From Pseudomonadales bacterium (GTDB lineage: Bacteria; Pseudomonadota; Gammaproteobacteria; Pseudomonadales; DT-91), in the NCBI GenBank assembly GCA_013215055.1, contig JABSRQ010000023.1:1-63482 (forward strand): a stretch of DNA of 63,482 nt, given 5' to 3'. Position numbers and translations under genes: made by a program. The notes beneath the pieces are model-generated. The model was not told the DNA's origin. It made no database searches and worked only from the letters and a program-made list of their open reading frames with translations. This document shows, piece after piece, positions 52,304-60,738 of this stretch (positions are counted from its first letter, which is position 1; every line of letters starts with the position of its first letter).

Positions 52304-54355
52304 ATGTTCCACACCTTGTACCTACAACGCAGATTAGCTACGGCGGCAACACTGGCCTTTCTAACCGCCACCTCCGTAGCCGAACAGAGACCCAATACCG
52401 AATCTGCTAAAGCCAGTGCCAAGTATCAACAGATTGCCATGGCTCCTGCCTTAAGTTTAGGCCTGGAAGTACTGGTTATCACGGGTACACGTACAGCGCA
52501 GGTACTGATTGACAACCCGGTGCGGGTCGAAGTTATCGATAAAGAGACGCTGGAACGCCATCATGCGCTGGATTTGGCCGAGGCCGTACAGACTATCCCA
52601 GGCCTAAGCCTGCGCCCGGTACGAGGAAAAGAAGGCAGCGAAGCCTGGATGCAAGGCATCAGTGCCAATCGTGTACTGGTCTTGGTTGATGGTGAACAGG
52701 TTTCGTCCAGTACAGGTTCAGCGGTAGATTTAACCCAAGTATCCACCGCAGGCATAGAACGTGTTGAAATCGTCAAAGGTGCCAGCTCGGTACTCTATGG
52801 TAGCCAGGCCATGGGCGGTGTCATCAATGTCATCACCGCCGAACCGGAAGAAGGCCTGCATTATGACTTCAGCGCCGATGCCGGTTCTTACGGTGATCAA
52901 AATACAGGTGGCAAGGACAACAGCATTGGCAAAAACCGCTACAGCGCCAACCTCAGCTATAAAAATGAACACTGGATAGCCACTGCGGGTATCAATGCAC
53001 GCTTCTCCGAGGGTTATAGTCCCCACCCCGATTATTGGGATCAGCAAGGCGCCGATGGCCACAAGATAAACGCCCGTGCCTCACTGCGCTATTCACCTTC
53101 TGACAGCAGTTTCTATCAGCTCAGTCATGAGCGTTACGATCAAGAACAGCACACTCAATATACGCTTTATCCGCCACCTAATAATGTCGATCGTCAACAC
53201 AAACAGGATGATGCCCAGCGTGAACACACCGCTATCAGAGCCTTCTGGGAGTTTGATAATAACGATATCAATCTGCAGGCCTTTACCGAGGACTATCACA
53301 ACCTATCTGCTCCCAAGTCTACATTCAGCCGAGATGCAAAATTCAAGACCAATAAGGCGTCTATTCAATGGAACTCTTATATCCATGAAAACAACACGTT
53401 AACCGTTGGCGCCGACTTATTCGAAGAAAATCTGAATCAATTTAAAATGGAAAACGGCATTATCACGATCGAAGTTGATGATGCCAATCGCGACAGTGTT
53501 GAGCTGTTTGTGCAAGATGAAATTAGCCTAGGACAACTCACCTTGCTTCCAGGGTTACGTGGGCAGAAAGACAGCGATTTTGGTAAACACTTCACCCCCA
53601 AATTAGGCAGCCGCTGGGATTTCGACAACAATTTCACAGAATCTAACAACCTAGACATGTTTATCCGCGCCAGTATTGGTGAAGGCTACCGCGTCTCCAA
53701 TCTAAAGGAGCGCCATTTCATATTCGATCACTCGCACCTGGGCTATATCCTTAAAGGTAATGCGGATCTGCAACCAGAATCTTCACTCAGCTATCAATTG
53801 GGCTTTGTTATCGCCGATAGAGATCGCTTTCAAAGCGAGATCAATTTCTTCCGCAATGAACTTACCTCCCTGATAGAGACCGTCTATTCGCATGACAACA
53901 GCGAAGGTATTCAGATTCATACCTATGAAAACGTCGATGAAGCACTGACCCAGGGGGTTGAGATCAGTGGTAAATTCAAAGCCAGCAACAAGCTGCGATT
54001 ACAGGCAGGTTATGTCTACCTAGAAGCCATCAACGATAAAACCGGTGAGCGCCTGCGTGACCGACCAGAAAATCAAATCAAGGCACAGATCGACTATATG
54101 CTGCCACTGGAGATAGACCTGGGATTGATCGCTTCATGGCAAGATGAAGAAGTGGACGTGTCGCGCAATCTCGAGTCACCCGGCTGGAGCAAGTTCGACC
54201 TGAAGCTCAACAAACAAATGACCAACAGCCTAAAACTTTATGCCGGCATCAACAATATCAGCAATACCCAGCGCGACTTCTATGACGATGATCACTATGA
54301 CAACCGCCCATTGGAACCACGACTGATTTATATCGGTTTTAAAATTCATAACTAA
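52304..54355 (+). CDS. TonB-dependent haem receptor
   Basis: 683 residues. Residues 1-27 form a signal peptide. E-V-L-V-I-T-G-T-R near 55 is the TonB-box/plug entry; the plug ends with E-I-V-K-G-A-S-S-V-L-Y-G-S-Q-A-M-G-G near 165. A T-D-F-G-K-H... barrel follows and ends I-G-F-K-I-H-N without terminal Phe. The barrel contains Y-R-V-S-N-L-K-E-R and N-P/N-A-D-L-Q-P-E-S typical of HmuR-like receptors. The HmuY-like lipoprotein, HmuTUV and divergent HutX/HugZ all point to haem. Fur-box-like sites precede it. Confidence 0.92.
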   Translation: MFHTLYLQRRLATAATLAFLTATSVAEQRPNTESAKASAKYQQIAMAPALSLGLEVLVITGTRTAQVLIDNPVRVEVIDKETLERHHALDLAEAVQTIPGLSLRPVRGKEGSEAWMQGISANRVLVLVDGEQVSSSTGSAVDLTQVSTAGIERVEIVKGASSVLYGSQAMGGVINVITAEPEEGLHYDFSADAGSYGDQNTGGKDNSIGKNRYSANLSYKNEHWIATAGINARFSEGYSPHPDYWDQQGADGHKINARASLRYSPSDSSFYQLSHERYDQEQHTQYTLYPPPNNVDRQHKQDDAQREHTAIRAFWEFDNNDINLQAFTEDYHNLSAPKSTFSRDAKFKTNKASIQWNSYIHENNTLTVGADLFEENLNQFKMENGIITIEVDDANRDSVELFVQDEISLGQLTLLPGLRGQKDSDFGKHFTPKLGSRWDFDNNFTESNNLDMFIRASIGEGYRVSNLKERHFIFDHSHLGYILKGNADLQPESSLSYQLGFVIADRDRFQSEINFFRNELTSLIETVYSHDNSEGIQIHTYENVDEALTQGVEISGKFKASNKLRLQAGYVYLEAINDKTGERLRDRPENQIKAQIDYMLPLEIDLGLIASWQDEEVDVSRNLESPGWSKFDLKLNKQMTNSLKLYAGINNISNTQRDFYDDDHYDNRPLEPRLIYIGFKIHN

Positions 54356-54389
54356 AACAACATAACTAAAACAATATAACTAAAACAAT
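54348..54389 (+). repeat. Three tandem 14-bp repeats (ATAACTAAAACAAY)
   Basis: Copies at 54348-54361, 54362-54375 and 54376-54389, then a partial ATAACA. The first copy contains the TAA stop of the haem receptor. The whole fills most of the 56-bp spacer to the HmuY-like gene, and copy-number change would alter that spacer by 14 bp per repeat. Confidence 0.85.
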
Positions 54390-54411
54390 ATAACAACTTT
54401 AAGGCGCACTC

Positions 54412-55596
54412 ATGCGACTATCAAAACAAAAAACACTGATGCTATCGGCGCTGAGCGCCACGATGATATTAGTCGGCTGCGGCAGCGACTCGACCAAGAA
54501 TCCTGTTGACGAAAAAACCGCGGCGAGTGTTGGAACAGAAACTGGAACAGAAACTGGAACAGAAACGGCTACCAGTAAAAGTAAAACCGTTACCATTGAT
54601 GCAACAAGCTACAGCAACTATCAGTATATTGATCTGAGCAACAATAGCGTTGTAGGCGAAAATGATAACTGGCATATCGCCTTCATGCGTACCGGTAACA
54701 TACTCAACAGCGGCGTCTCTTCAGCTATTGCCGATACCCAGGACGAGTTTTTCAATGCCGACGATTCTCCCGTGGAAGTCAGCTTTGTTAATGCAGCCAA
54801 CGATGCGCAGACACAGGAAATGGAATTTCTAAATGCAACCGCGGTCATCGGCGATTATATCAGCGCCGATGAGATCCAAGGCTATGTGAAATCAAACGGT
54901 TTTTATTCCTATGTGCACCCTACTGGCACCACACTGCACAGCGAACATTTTTATCTGCTGGCCTCCTCAGGCGGTGATAGTTACGCGTTGGTTAATGCCA
55001 GCAACTATGATGACAGCAACGCTTATGCACCTAAGTTGAGATTAGATTTTTATGTGCAATCCAATGCCGCAGCCAACTTCCCGGCATCGGTCAGTAATAG
55101 CTGGGAAATTATCACCACCGATCACGATGCCTGTTACGACTTTGATGTGGGTGCCGAAGTAGACTGTGCAGGCAGCGATTGGGACATCAAGGTTTTATAT
55201 GCCTATGATAGTCAAACGCACCAGTCTACCAAGAACATTCAAATCAACGGCGGTGCCTCAGGTGCAGGTTCAGCCAAGGCCTATGGTCCTTTCACTAAGG
55301 CTGAATTTGATCCAACTTCCGGCGAAGCCACAGCAGAAAATGGCTACCACCATAGGTATAGCAGCGATAACTTCGGCAATATCTTTAACGACTACATCTG
55401 GCATGGCTACGACGTAACAAATGCAGGTGATCACACCATCTGGCCCACTTTTAGAACCTATGTTATTGATAGCGCGGATCTCGATGAGCCGGTTAAATTA
55501 CAGATTCTCAACTACTACAGCAAAGACTCCGATGGTAATCACACCAGTGCTAACCTGACGGTTCGCTTCGCGCCTTTATCGTATAACGGCGAGTAG
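54412..55596 (+). CDS. HmuY-family haem-binding lipoprotein
   Basis: 394 residues with lipobox L-V-G-C near 23. Residues 40-52 hold tandem Gly-Thr-Glu-Thr units encoded by 12-bp DNA repeats. From 60 the HmuY pattern starts: I-D-A-T-S-Y, W-H-I-A-F-M-R-T, then a second W-D-I-K-V-L-Y near 262 and V-K-L-Q-I-L-N-Y-Y near 365. At nearly 400 residues it is longer than Porphyromonas-type HmuY. It should pick up haem at the cell surface and hand it to the receptor encoded upstream. GGCGCACTC precedes the ATG without a strong ribosome site. Confidence 0.85.
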   Translation: MRLSKQKTLMLSALSATMILVGCGSDSTKNPVDEKTAASVGTETGTETGTETATSKSKTVTIDATSYSNYQYIDLSNNSVVGENDNWHIAFMRTGNILNSGVSSAIADTQDEFFNADDSPVEVSFVNAANDAQTQEMEFLNATAVIGDYISADEIQGYVKSNGFYSYVHPTGTTLHSEHFYLLASSGGDSYALVNASNYDDSNAYAPKLRLDFYVQSNAAANFPASVSNSWEIITTDHDACYDFDVGAEVDCAGSDWDIKVLYAYDSQTHQSTKNIQINGGASGAGSAKAYGPFTKAEFDPTSGEATAENGYHHRYSSDNFGNIFNDYIWHGYDVTNAGDHTIWPTFRTYVIDSADLDEPVKLQILNYYSKDSDGNHTSANLTVRFAPLSYNGE

Positions 55597-55612
55597 ATCC
55601 AAGCCATCAATG

Positions 55613-55632
55613 AAGCCGGGCTTGCCCGGCTT
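55613..55632 (+). terminator. Perfect stem-loop between HmuY and HmuT genes
   Basis: AAGCCGGGC (55613-55621), loop TT, GCCCGGCTT (55624-55632). No U-tract follows (ACACTGG), so it is more likely an mRNA 3' end stabiliser or weak attenuator than a full terminator. The next ATG is 14 bp away. Confidence 0.5.
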
Positions 55633-55646
55633 ACACTGGAATAATT

Positions 55647-56519
55647 ATGAAAACATTTCGCCCTGTCCATGCGCTGCTGACAGTCGTCACCGCCATGATT
55701 TTTTCTCAAACGGCTGCGGCTAATGTAGCCCCCGAAAATAAAGTTGTTGTCATCGATGGTTCGTTGACGGAGATCGTCTATGCCCTCAATGCCGAATCAC
55801 AAATAGTCGCCGTCGATCAAACCTCCGTTTTTCCTGCTCAGGCCAAAAAATTGCCTAACATCGGGTATATGCGTGCACTTTCTGCAGAAGGCATCTTATC
55901 GGTACAACCGAAGATTGTTATTACCACCAGTTCGGCTGGCCCGATACTGGCACTGGAAAGCGTTAAAAAAGCCGGTGTTGATGTCAACATCATTGCCAAC
56001 CAATACTCGGTACAGGGTGTGATGAACAAGATCGACGCTGTCGCCAAACTGCTCAACAAGCTCGATAATGCCAAGCAATTAAAGCAATCCATTCAGCAAG
56101 CTTTAGTCCCACTACAACCTGTCTTGCAAGGTCAACTACATGAAGGTGACAGCAACAGAAAACCCCGTGTATTACTTTTCCTTGGCATGCAAGGCAATCA
56201 GTTGATGGCTGCAGGGCAACACACGCAGGCACAGGCCATGATGGACATTTTGCATGCAGATAATGCTGCCAGTGATTTTCATGGTTATAAACCTATGAAT
56301 AAAGAAGCCGTATTGGCCGCCAACGCCGATGCCATTATCGTCGTCACACATACCAACATGCCAGAAGATAAAATTTATGCACAGTTTTCCTATACAAAGG
56401 CCGCCACAGATAAACGTTTGCTGATTGCTGATAGCTCACTGCTATTAGGTTTTAGCCCCAGGATTGCGCAGGCCCTAACCAAAATGACCAGCGTGGTTTA
56501 CCCGCAGTTTAAACTGTAA
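55647..56519 (+). CDS. hmuT: Haem ABC transporter, periplasmic binding protein
   Basis: 290 residues with signal peptide ending A-A-A-N. I-D-G-S-L-T-E-I-V-Y-A-L near 36 and N-I-G-Y-M-R-A-L-S-A-E-G near 72-83 are hallmarks of HmuT/HutB; the Tyr of G-Y-M-R is a known haem ligand position. The mature protein folds as two lobes of class III binding proteins. It is followed by the permease and ATPase genes in the same direction. Confidence 0.9.
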   Translation: MKTFRPVHALLTVVTAMIFSQTAAANVAPENKVVVIDGSLTEIVYALNAESQIVAVDQTSVFPAQAKKLPNIGYMRALSAEGILSVQPKIVITTSSAGPILALESVKKAGVDVNIIANQYSVQGVMNKIDAVAKLLNKLDNAKQLKQSIQQALVPLQPVLQGQLHEGDSNRKPRVLLFLGMQGNQLMAAGQHTQAQAMMDILHADNAASDFHGYKPMNKEAVLAANADAIIVVTHTNMPEDKIYAQFSYTKAATDKRLLIADSSLLLGFSPRIAQALTKMTSVVYPQFKL

Positions 56520-56536
56520 GAGCTAACAGACTTATC

Positions 56537-57598
56537 ATGAAACCCCTGATCCCCCCCAGGCAGTTATACCTGTGTCTGTCATTGATGTTATTGACTGCCG
56601 CCATCGCGGCCTTGTGCATCGGAGCAATGACCATTCCCGTCACCGATATTTTCAAGCTGTTACAGGCACTATTTTTGCCTGATTCGGCAGCAGGCTCTAC
56701 TCCTGAAGTTTCACAGATTCATCGTTATGTGGTCGTCGACATTCGCCTGCCCAGACTTGTCTGTGCCGTTGTTGTTGGCATGGGTTTGGCTGCAGCAGGT
56801 GTCGCTACACAGGGGCTGTTTAGAAACCCTCTGGCAGACCCCAGTTTAATCGGCGTATCTAACGGCGCAGCTGTTGGTGCCGTTTCCGTCATCGTCATGG
56901 GCCCTGCTATTACGCAGTATATTCCTGCAGCTATTGCCCTACCCGTCATGGCCTTTATCGGAGGCATTATAGCCACCATGGCCGTTGTTGCCATTGCCAC
57001 AAAAAATGGCCAGTCCGATACCGCGTTATTGTTATTAGCCGGTGTAGCCATCAATGCCGTGGCAGGTTCTGGCATAGGTTTGTTGAGTTATATGGCCGAT
57101 GATAATCAATTACGGGATCTGACCTTCTGGAGCATGGGTAGCTTGGCCAAGGCGCAGTGGTCAGAACTGATTATTGCAGCTCCCATCATTTTTTTCGCCA
57201 CGGTGGCTTTGCTGTCTTACCGAAAGGTGCTCAATGCATTGTTAATGGGTGAAGCCGTAGCGGCGCATATCGGTCACGATGTAAAACGCTGCAAGCGGCA
57301 TATTATTATTCTCAGTACAGTGATTGTGGCCACCTCGGTGTCTATCTCCGGCGTCATATTTTTTGTTGGCCTGGTTGTGCCGCACTTGATACGTTTATGT
57401 GTAGGTTCAGACCACCAAAAGCTGCTGCCATTATCGATGTTACTGGGTGCAGTCATCATGCTCAGCTGCGATTTATTGGCCCGCTCTCTTGTTTCTCCCG
57501 CCGAGTTGCCCATAGGTCTACTGATGTCATTGGTAGGCGGCCCGTTTTTTATTGTATTGCTGATTCAGCAACGACAAAACCGCTTCAAGTTTGCATGA
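56537..57598 (+). CDS. hmuU: Haem ABC transporter, permease (FecCD family)
   Basis: 353 residues, about ten membrane helices. D-I-R-L-P-R-L near 72, G-L-A-A-A-G-V-A-T-Q-G-L-F-R-N-P-L-A-D-P near 85-104 and G-L-V-V-P-H-L near 280 are the FecCD family signatures, with the last contacting the ATPase. It forms the inner-membrane pore for haem with HmuV. It begins 17 bp after hmuT and ends before the ATPase start, so all are one operon. Confidence 0.93.
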   Translation: MKPLIPPRQLYLCLSLMLLTAAIAALCIGAMTIPVTDIFKLLQALFLPDSAAGSTPEVSQIHRYVVVDIRLPRLVCAVVVGMGLAAAGVATQGLFRNPLADPSLIGVSNGAAVGAVSVIVMGPAITQYIPAAIALPVMAFIGGIIATMAVVAIATKNGQSDTALLLLAGVAINAVAGSGIGLLSYMADDNQLRDLTFWSMGSLAKAQWSELIIAAPIIFFATVALLSYRKVLNALLMGEAVAAHIGHDVKRCKRHIIILSTVIVATSVSISGVIFFVGLVVPHLIRLCVGSDHQKLLPLSMLLGAVIMLSCDLLARSLVSPAELPIGLLMSLVGGPFFIVLLIQQRQNRFKFA

Positions 57599-57623
57599 AG
57601 ATGCAGCAGATAGAGAACTTCTT

Positions 57624-58409
57624 ATGAGCCTATCGGTAAAAAACCTATGCATCACTCTGGGCAATAAACGCATTCTTGAGCATGTCGATTTAGTCTGTGA
57701 GGCCGGCCAATTCATCGCATTGTGTGGCCCCAATGGCGCAGGCAAATCCTGCCTGTTAAAAGCCATCACGCAAGAGATTCCCTATCAATCAGGGCAGATA
57801 CAACTCAATGACCAAAACATCAATAAGCTGAGCAATAAATCGTTAGCACTGCAGCGTGCGGTATTACCTCAACATGTTGATCTGGCCTTTCCCTTTGCAG
57901 TAAAAGAAGTGATAGAGATGGCGCTGATGCTTACCGGTGATGTAGCGATAAAAAAGCTCATCATTAACAAGGTGGTAGACTGGATGGAGCTGCAGACACT
58001 GTTGCACCGCGACTATATGAGTTTATCAGGCGGCGAACAACAGCGAGTGCAATTGGCCAGGGTCTTGGCCCAATTGCAACAGCCTGAAAGTTTGGCCATG
58101 GACTCACGCTATCTTTTATTGGATGAGTGCACCTCGGCCATGGATATGGCGTGGATGCATAAGGCCTTTGCCATTCTTAAACAACAGACTGAAAAAGGCA
58201 TAGGTATTATCGCCGTGGTACACGATTTAAATCTGGCCAGCCTCTATGCTGACCAAATCGTGTTACTGGATCAACAACAAGTTTTGCACTGCGGCCCTCC
58301 GGTAAACGTGATCACAAAGGCCATCATAGAACAGGTTTTTAAAACCCAGGTATCTATCATCGATCACCCACAGAATAAAAAACCGGTGGTGATACAGGCT
58401 GCGTTATAA
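57624..58409 (+). CDS. hmuV: Haem ABC transporter, ATP-binding protein
   Basis: 261 residues from the ATG at 57624; an extension to 57591 would overlap the permease and has no better ribosome site. Walker A is G-P-N-G-A-G-K-S near 36, the signature S-L-S-G-G-E-Q-Q-R near 136, Walker B L-L-L-D-E-C-T-S-A near 170 and the H-loop His in V-V-H-D-L near 205. Glu after Walker B Asp is present, so it should hydrolyse ATP. Confidence 0.93.
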   Translation: MSLSVKNLCITLGNKRILEHVDLVCEAGQFIALCGPNGAGKSCLLKAITQEIPYQSGQIQLNDQNINKLSNKSLALQRAVLPQHVDLAFPFAVKEVIEMALMLTGDVAIKKLIINKVVDWMELQTLLHRDYMSLSGGEQQRVQLARVLAQLQQPESLAMDSRYLLLDECTSAMDMAWMHKAFAILKQQTEKGIGIIAVVHDLNLASLYADQIVLLDQQQVLHCGPPVNVITKAIIEQVFKTQVSIIDHPQNKKPVVIQAAL

Positions 58410-58478
58410 CATCAGAATATAATTCTGCCTCTGCTATTGGCTAAAATAATGGTCATCGATGAAAAAATTGAGAGTGAC

Positions 58479-58824
58479 ATGACCACAACCCCCTTAAATA
58501 GAAGGCCACTGCCAGGCCTGCAATGCAGACTCACCTTTAGCCAGCGATGCGGAAAAAAAACAGTGGCTGGCGCAAATACCTGACTGGGAAATCATCACAA
58601 TCGAGGGTGTAGAACAATTGCAGCGCCAATATACTTTTAAAAACTTTGTTGAAGCGATGGCCTTTGCACAGAAAATCACAGACTTGGCCGAAACCCATAA
58701 TCACCACCCGGCTATTTTAATCGAATGGGGAAAATGCCAGGTCCGCTGGTGGACACATAAAATCCATGGCCTGCATGAAAACGATTTTATCTTGGCAGCC
58801 AACAGTGATGTGGCCTTTTCTTAA
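58479..58824 (+). pseudogene. phhB: Pterin-4a-carbinolamine dehydratase, 5' frameshift
   Basis: From the ATG at 58479 (GAGAG upstream) the frame starts M-T-T-T-P-L-N. The conserved remainder is in another frame: C-Q-A-C-N-A-D, P-D-W-E-I, F-K-N-F near 47, the E-T-H-N-H-H-P motif with the catalytic His pair, and W-W-T-H-K-I-H-G-L. A single-base indel near 58495 separates the two; the second frame has a TAA just upstream and no start until TTG at 58618. The protein is otherwise intact and ends V-A-F-S, so the loss seems recent, or the indel is a sequencing error. Confidence 0.7.
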
Positions 58825-58907
58825 ACCTCATTTTTTCAGATGAGGTACTCATCCATCGTTGAGTGTTAGCCTTTTACACGGCCCTGATCGCAGGGCCACG
58901 GTCATAA

Positions 58908-59003
58908 TCAAACACGTTTTTTAGACATCATTAAACCCATCAGTCCCAAAGTCAGCAATGTTAAAGGACCAGGTTCTGGCACGTTAAAATCAATTTCATC
59001 AAC
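58908..59003 (-). pseudogene. Orphan PEP-CTERM sorting tail
   Basis: On the minus strand a short frame reads N-V-P-E-P-G-P, then a hydrophobic stretch L-T-L-L-T-L-G-L-M-G-L, and ends M-S-K-K-R-V at a TGA. This is a complete PEP-CTERM signal (V-P-E-P, membrane segment, basic end). A TAA lies directly upstream (59004-59006), so the rest of the gene is gone or in another frame. A hairpin GGCCCTG/CAGGGCC at 58880-58897 lies just past the stop. Nothing else is recognised between 58825 and 59181. Confidence 0.6.
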
Positions 59004-59181
59004 TTATCCAGGCGAATTTCAACACCCTGCTAGATCACAAGTTGCAGATAATATTCTACCTCGACTCATTACTGTAACAATGCCAAGCCCTGCTCTATAT
59101 TTAAATCATCAGCGGTGCTTTATATGGCCATGTTTATTCAACTAATAAATAAAATCACCCTAAAACATGTAGGTTTCTGAA

Positions 59182-59410
59182 ATGTCGACTGTCACCTACA
59201 TAGATTCTCTACCCCAAGATTTCTCCCTGCTTTGGTACCAGCTAGAAGGTGTTCTGAGGCGCGGGGGATTTGGCATTACCTATTTGGCCAAAGATAAAAA
59301 ACCTGGATCACCAGGTTGCCATCAAGGAATATTTTCCCAGTAGTTTTTCCAGCAGAGACGCACAAGACTCTACCGTAAAACCTATCACCGCCACGCAAGA
59401 AGATGTCTTG
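59182..59410 (+). pseudogene. Serine/threonine kinase start, frameshifted and cut by IS30
   Basis: M-S-T-V from ATG 59182, then Y-Q-L-E-G-V-L-R-R-G-G-F-G-I-T-Y-L-A, the glycine-rich ATP loop of Hanks-type kinases. One extra A in the six-A run near 59301 shifts the frame; reading on in the next frame gives V-A-I-K-E-Y-F-P (the catalytic Lys) and S-R-D. The sequence stops at the left end of the IS30 element. The rest of the kinase is not found on the other side, so a deletion accompanied or followed the insertion. Confidence 0.7.
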
Positions 59411-60495
59411 GATTCAACTAATAAGTGCATAACTTGAATAGGTAAAAAAATATCAGCTGCTTATAAGCTAATCACTTTTTCTCCGGCAAGAAATGCAATG
59501 ATGAAAACTTATAAACAACTGACCTATGAACAACGATGCCAGATTTTTGTTCTAAAGAAAATAGGTAATACTCAACAAGAGATCGCCGATGCCGTAGGAG
59601 TGAGTCAATCAGCCATTAGCCGAGAATTTAACCGCAATACAGGGCGGCGAGGTTACCGCTATAAACAAGCTCAAAACCTGTGTGAAAGCCGACGTTTGGA
59701 TGGCATAAAAACCATCAAAATGACGCAAGTGATGATTGATCTCATCAAATCAAAACTTCAAATAAAGTGGAGCCCTGAGCAAATATCCCGCTGGTTGCGT
59801 GAAGAAAAAGGCGTGCGGATAAACCATGAAACGATATACCAGCATATTCAGGCAGACAAAAAATCAGGTGGTACTCTATACAACTTTTTACGCGGTAAAG
59901 GTAAGGCCTATCAACATCGTAGCAAGTCTCAGGCAGGTCGAGGACACATTAAAAATCGTGTAAGTATCGATTAACGCCCAGCTGAGGTTGATGAAAAAAA
60001 ACGCACAGGCGATTGGGAAATAGATCTTGTTATTGGCAAAGGTCACAGCGGAGCCTTAGTGACCATCGTTGAGCGCAAGACCAGTTTCACGGTTTCTACG
60101 CGAATAAACGAAAAGACAGTCGAAACTGTCATGGTAGCTTCAATAGCGTTGTTAGCTCCGTTTAAATGCGCTGTATTGACGATTACAGCGGATAACGGTA
60201 AAGAGTTCGCCTACCATGAAAGAATGACCGAAGCCCTTAGCGCGAAGGTGTATTTTGCTGATCCTTACAGCTCTTGGCAGCGCGGATTAAATGAAAATAC
60301 CAACGGTCTGTTGCGAGAGTATTGGCCGAAGAAAACGGATTTCAAGAAAGTCTCATCAAATGAAGTTGAGTCTGCAATAGTGCAGCTAAATAATCGACCT
60401 AGAAAAAAGTTAAACTATCAAACCCCCGCCAATTTAATGGCCGAACATATAGCTGCGTTAGCAGCCTAAATTGTTATGCACTTCAAGGTTGAATC
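59411..60495 (+). mobile_element. IS30-family insertion sequence
   Basis: 1085 bp bounded by imperfect inverted repeats: GATTCAACtaatAAGTGCATAAC at 59411-59433 and, read inwards on the minus strand, GATTCAACcttgAAGTGCATAAC at 60495-60473. TG occurs directly outside both ends, which would fit a 2-bp target duplication. It carries one transposase frame, interrupted by a stop. Confidence 0.85.
59498..60469 (+). pseudogene. IS30 transposase with one in-frame stop
   Basis: Reading straight through, 323 codons. Residues 5-45 are the IS30 helix-turn-helix (Y-E-Q-R-C-Q-I, T-Q-Q-E-I-A-D-A-V-G-V-S-Q-S-A-I-S-R-E). A TAA at 59972-59974 follows V-S-I-D, and the same frame continues with R-P-A-E-V-D. The DDE set is intact after it: W-E-I-D, T-A-D-N-G-K-E-F, and N-E-N-T-N-G-L-L-R-E. 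A GAA to TAA change would explain the stop. It is probably inactive unless the stop is read through. Confidence 0.85.
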
Positions 60496-60514
60496 TGCGT
60501 TTAAGGAGACATAA

Positions 60515-60643
60515 ATGAATGGAGTAATACGTAGTGTTTTCAGTGTTTTTCTAAAAGTAATCCCGGAAATCCCCCAGCATTTTTTGCAGTATATCGGTAC
60601 TTACTACTGCGAAGGATTATTAGGACATTTTACTTATAAATAA
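60515..60643 (+). CDS. Small ORF, 42 residues, next to IS30
   Basis: ATG at 60515 with AAGGAGAC 4 bp upstream, one of the better ribosome sites here. The peptide has a hydrophobic first half (V-I-R-S-V-F-S-V-F-L-K-V-I), then H-F-L-Q-Y-I-G-T-Y-Y-C-E. It could be an amphipathic or membrane peptide, or the end of a gene cut by the insertion element. No family is recognised. Confidence 0.4.
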   Translation: MNGVIRSVFSVFLKVIPEIPQHFLQYIGTYYCEGLLGHFTYK

Positions 60644-60738
60644 TTAGTCTAACTATAATTTATTAACCTTCATCAAACGCCTTAACGATTGTCTACCCTT
60701 AGATCTATTATGCTGTTAATAGTCATAAGGTAGGTGCA

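Noticed and set aside
54348..54389. Short tandem repeats considered as a CRISPR array
   Set aside because: The units are directly adjacent with no spacers and too short; no cas genes are present.
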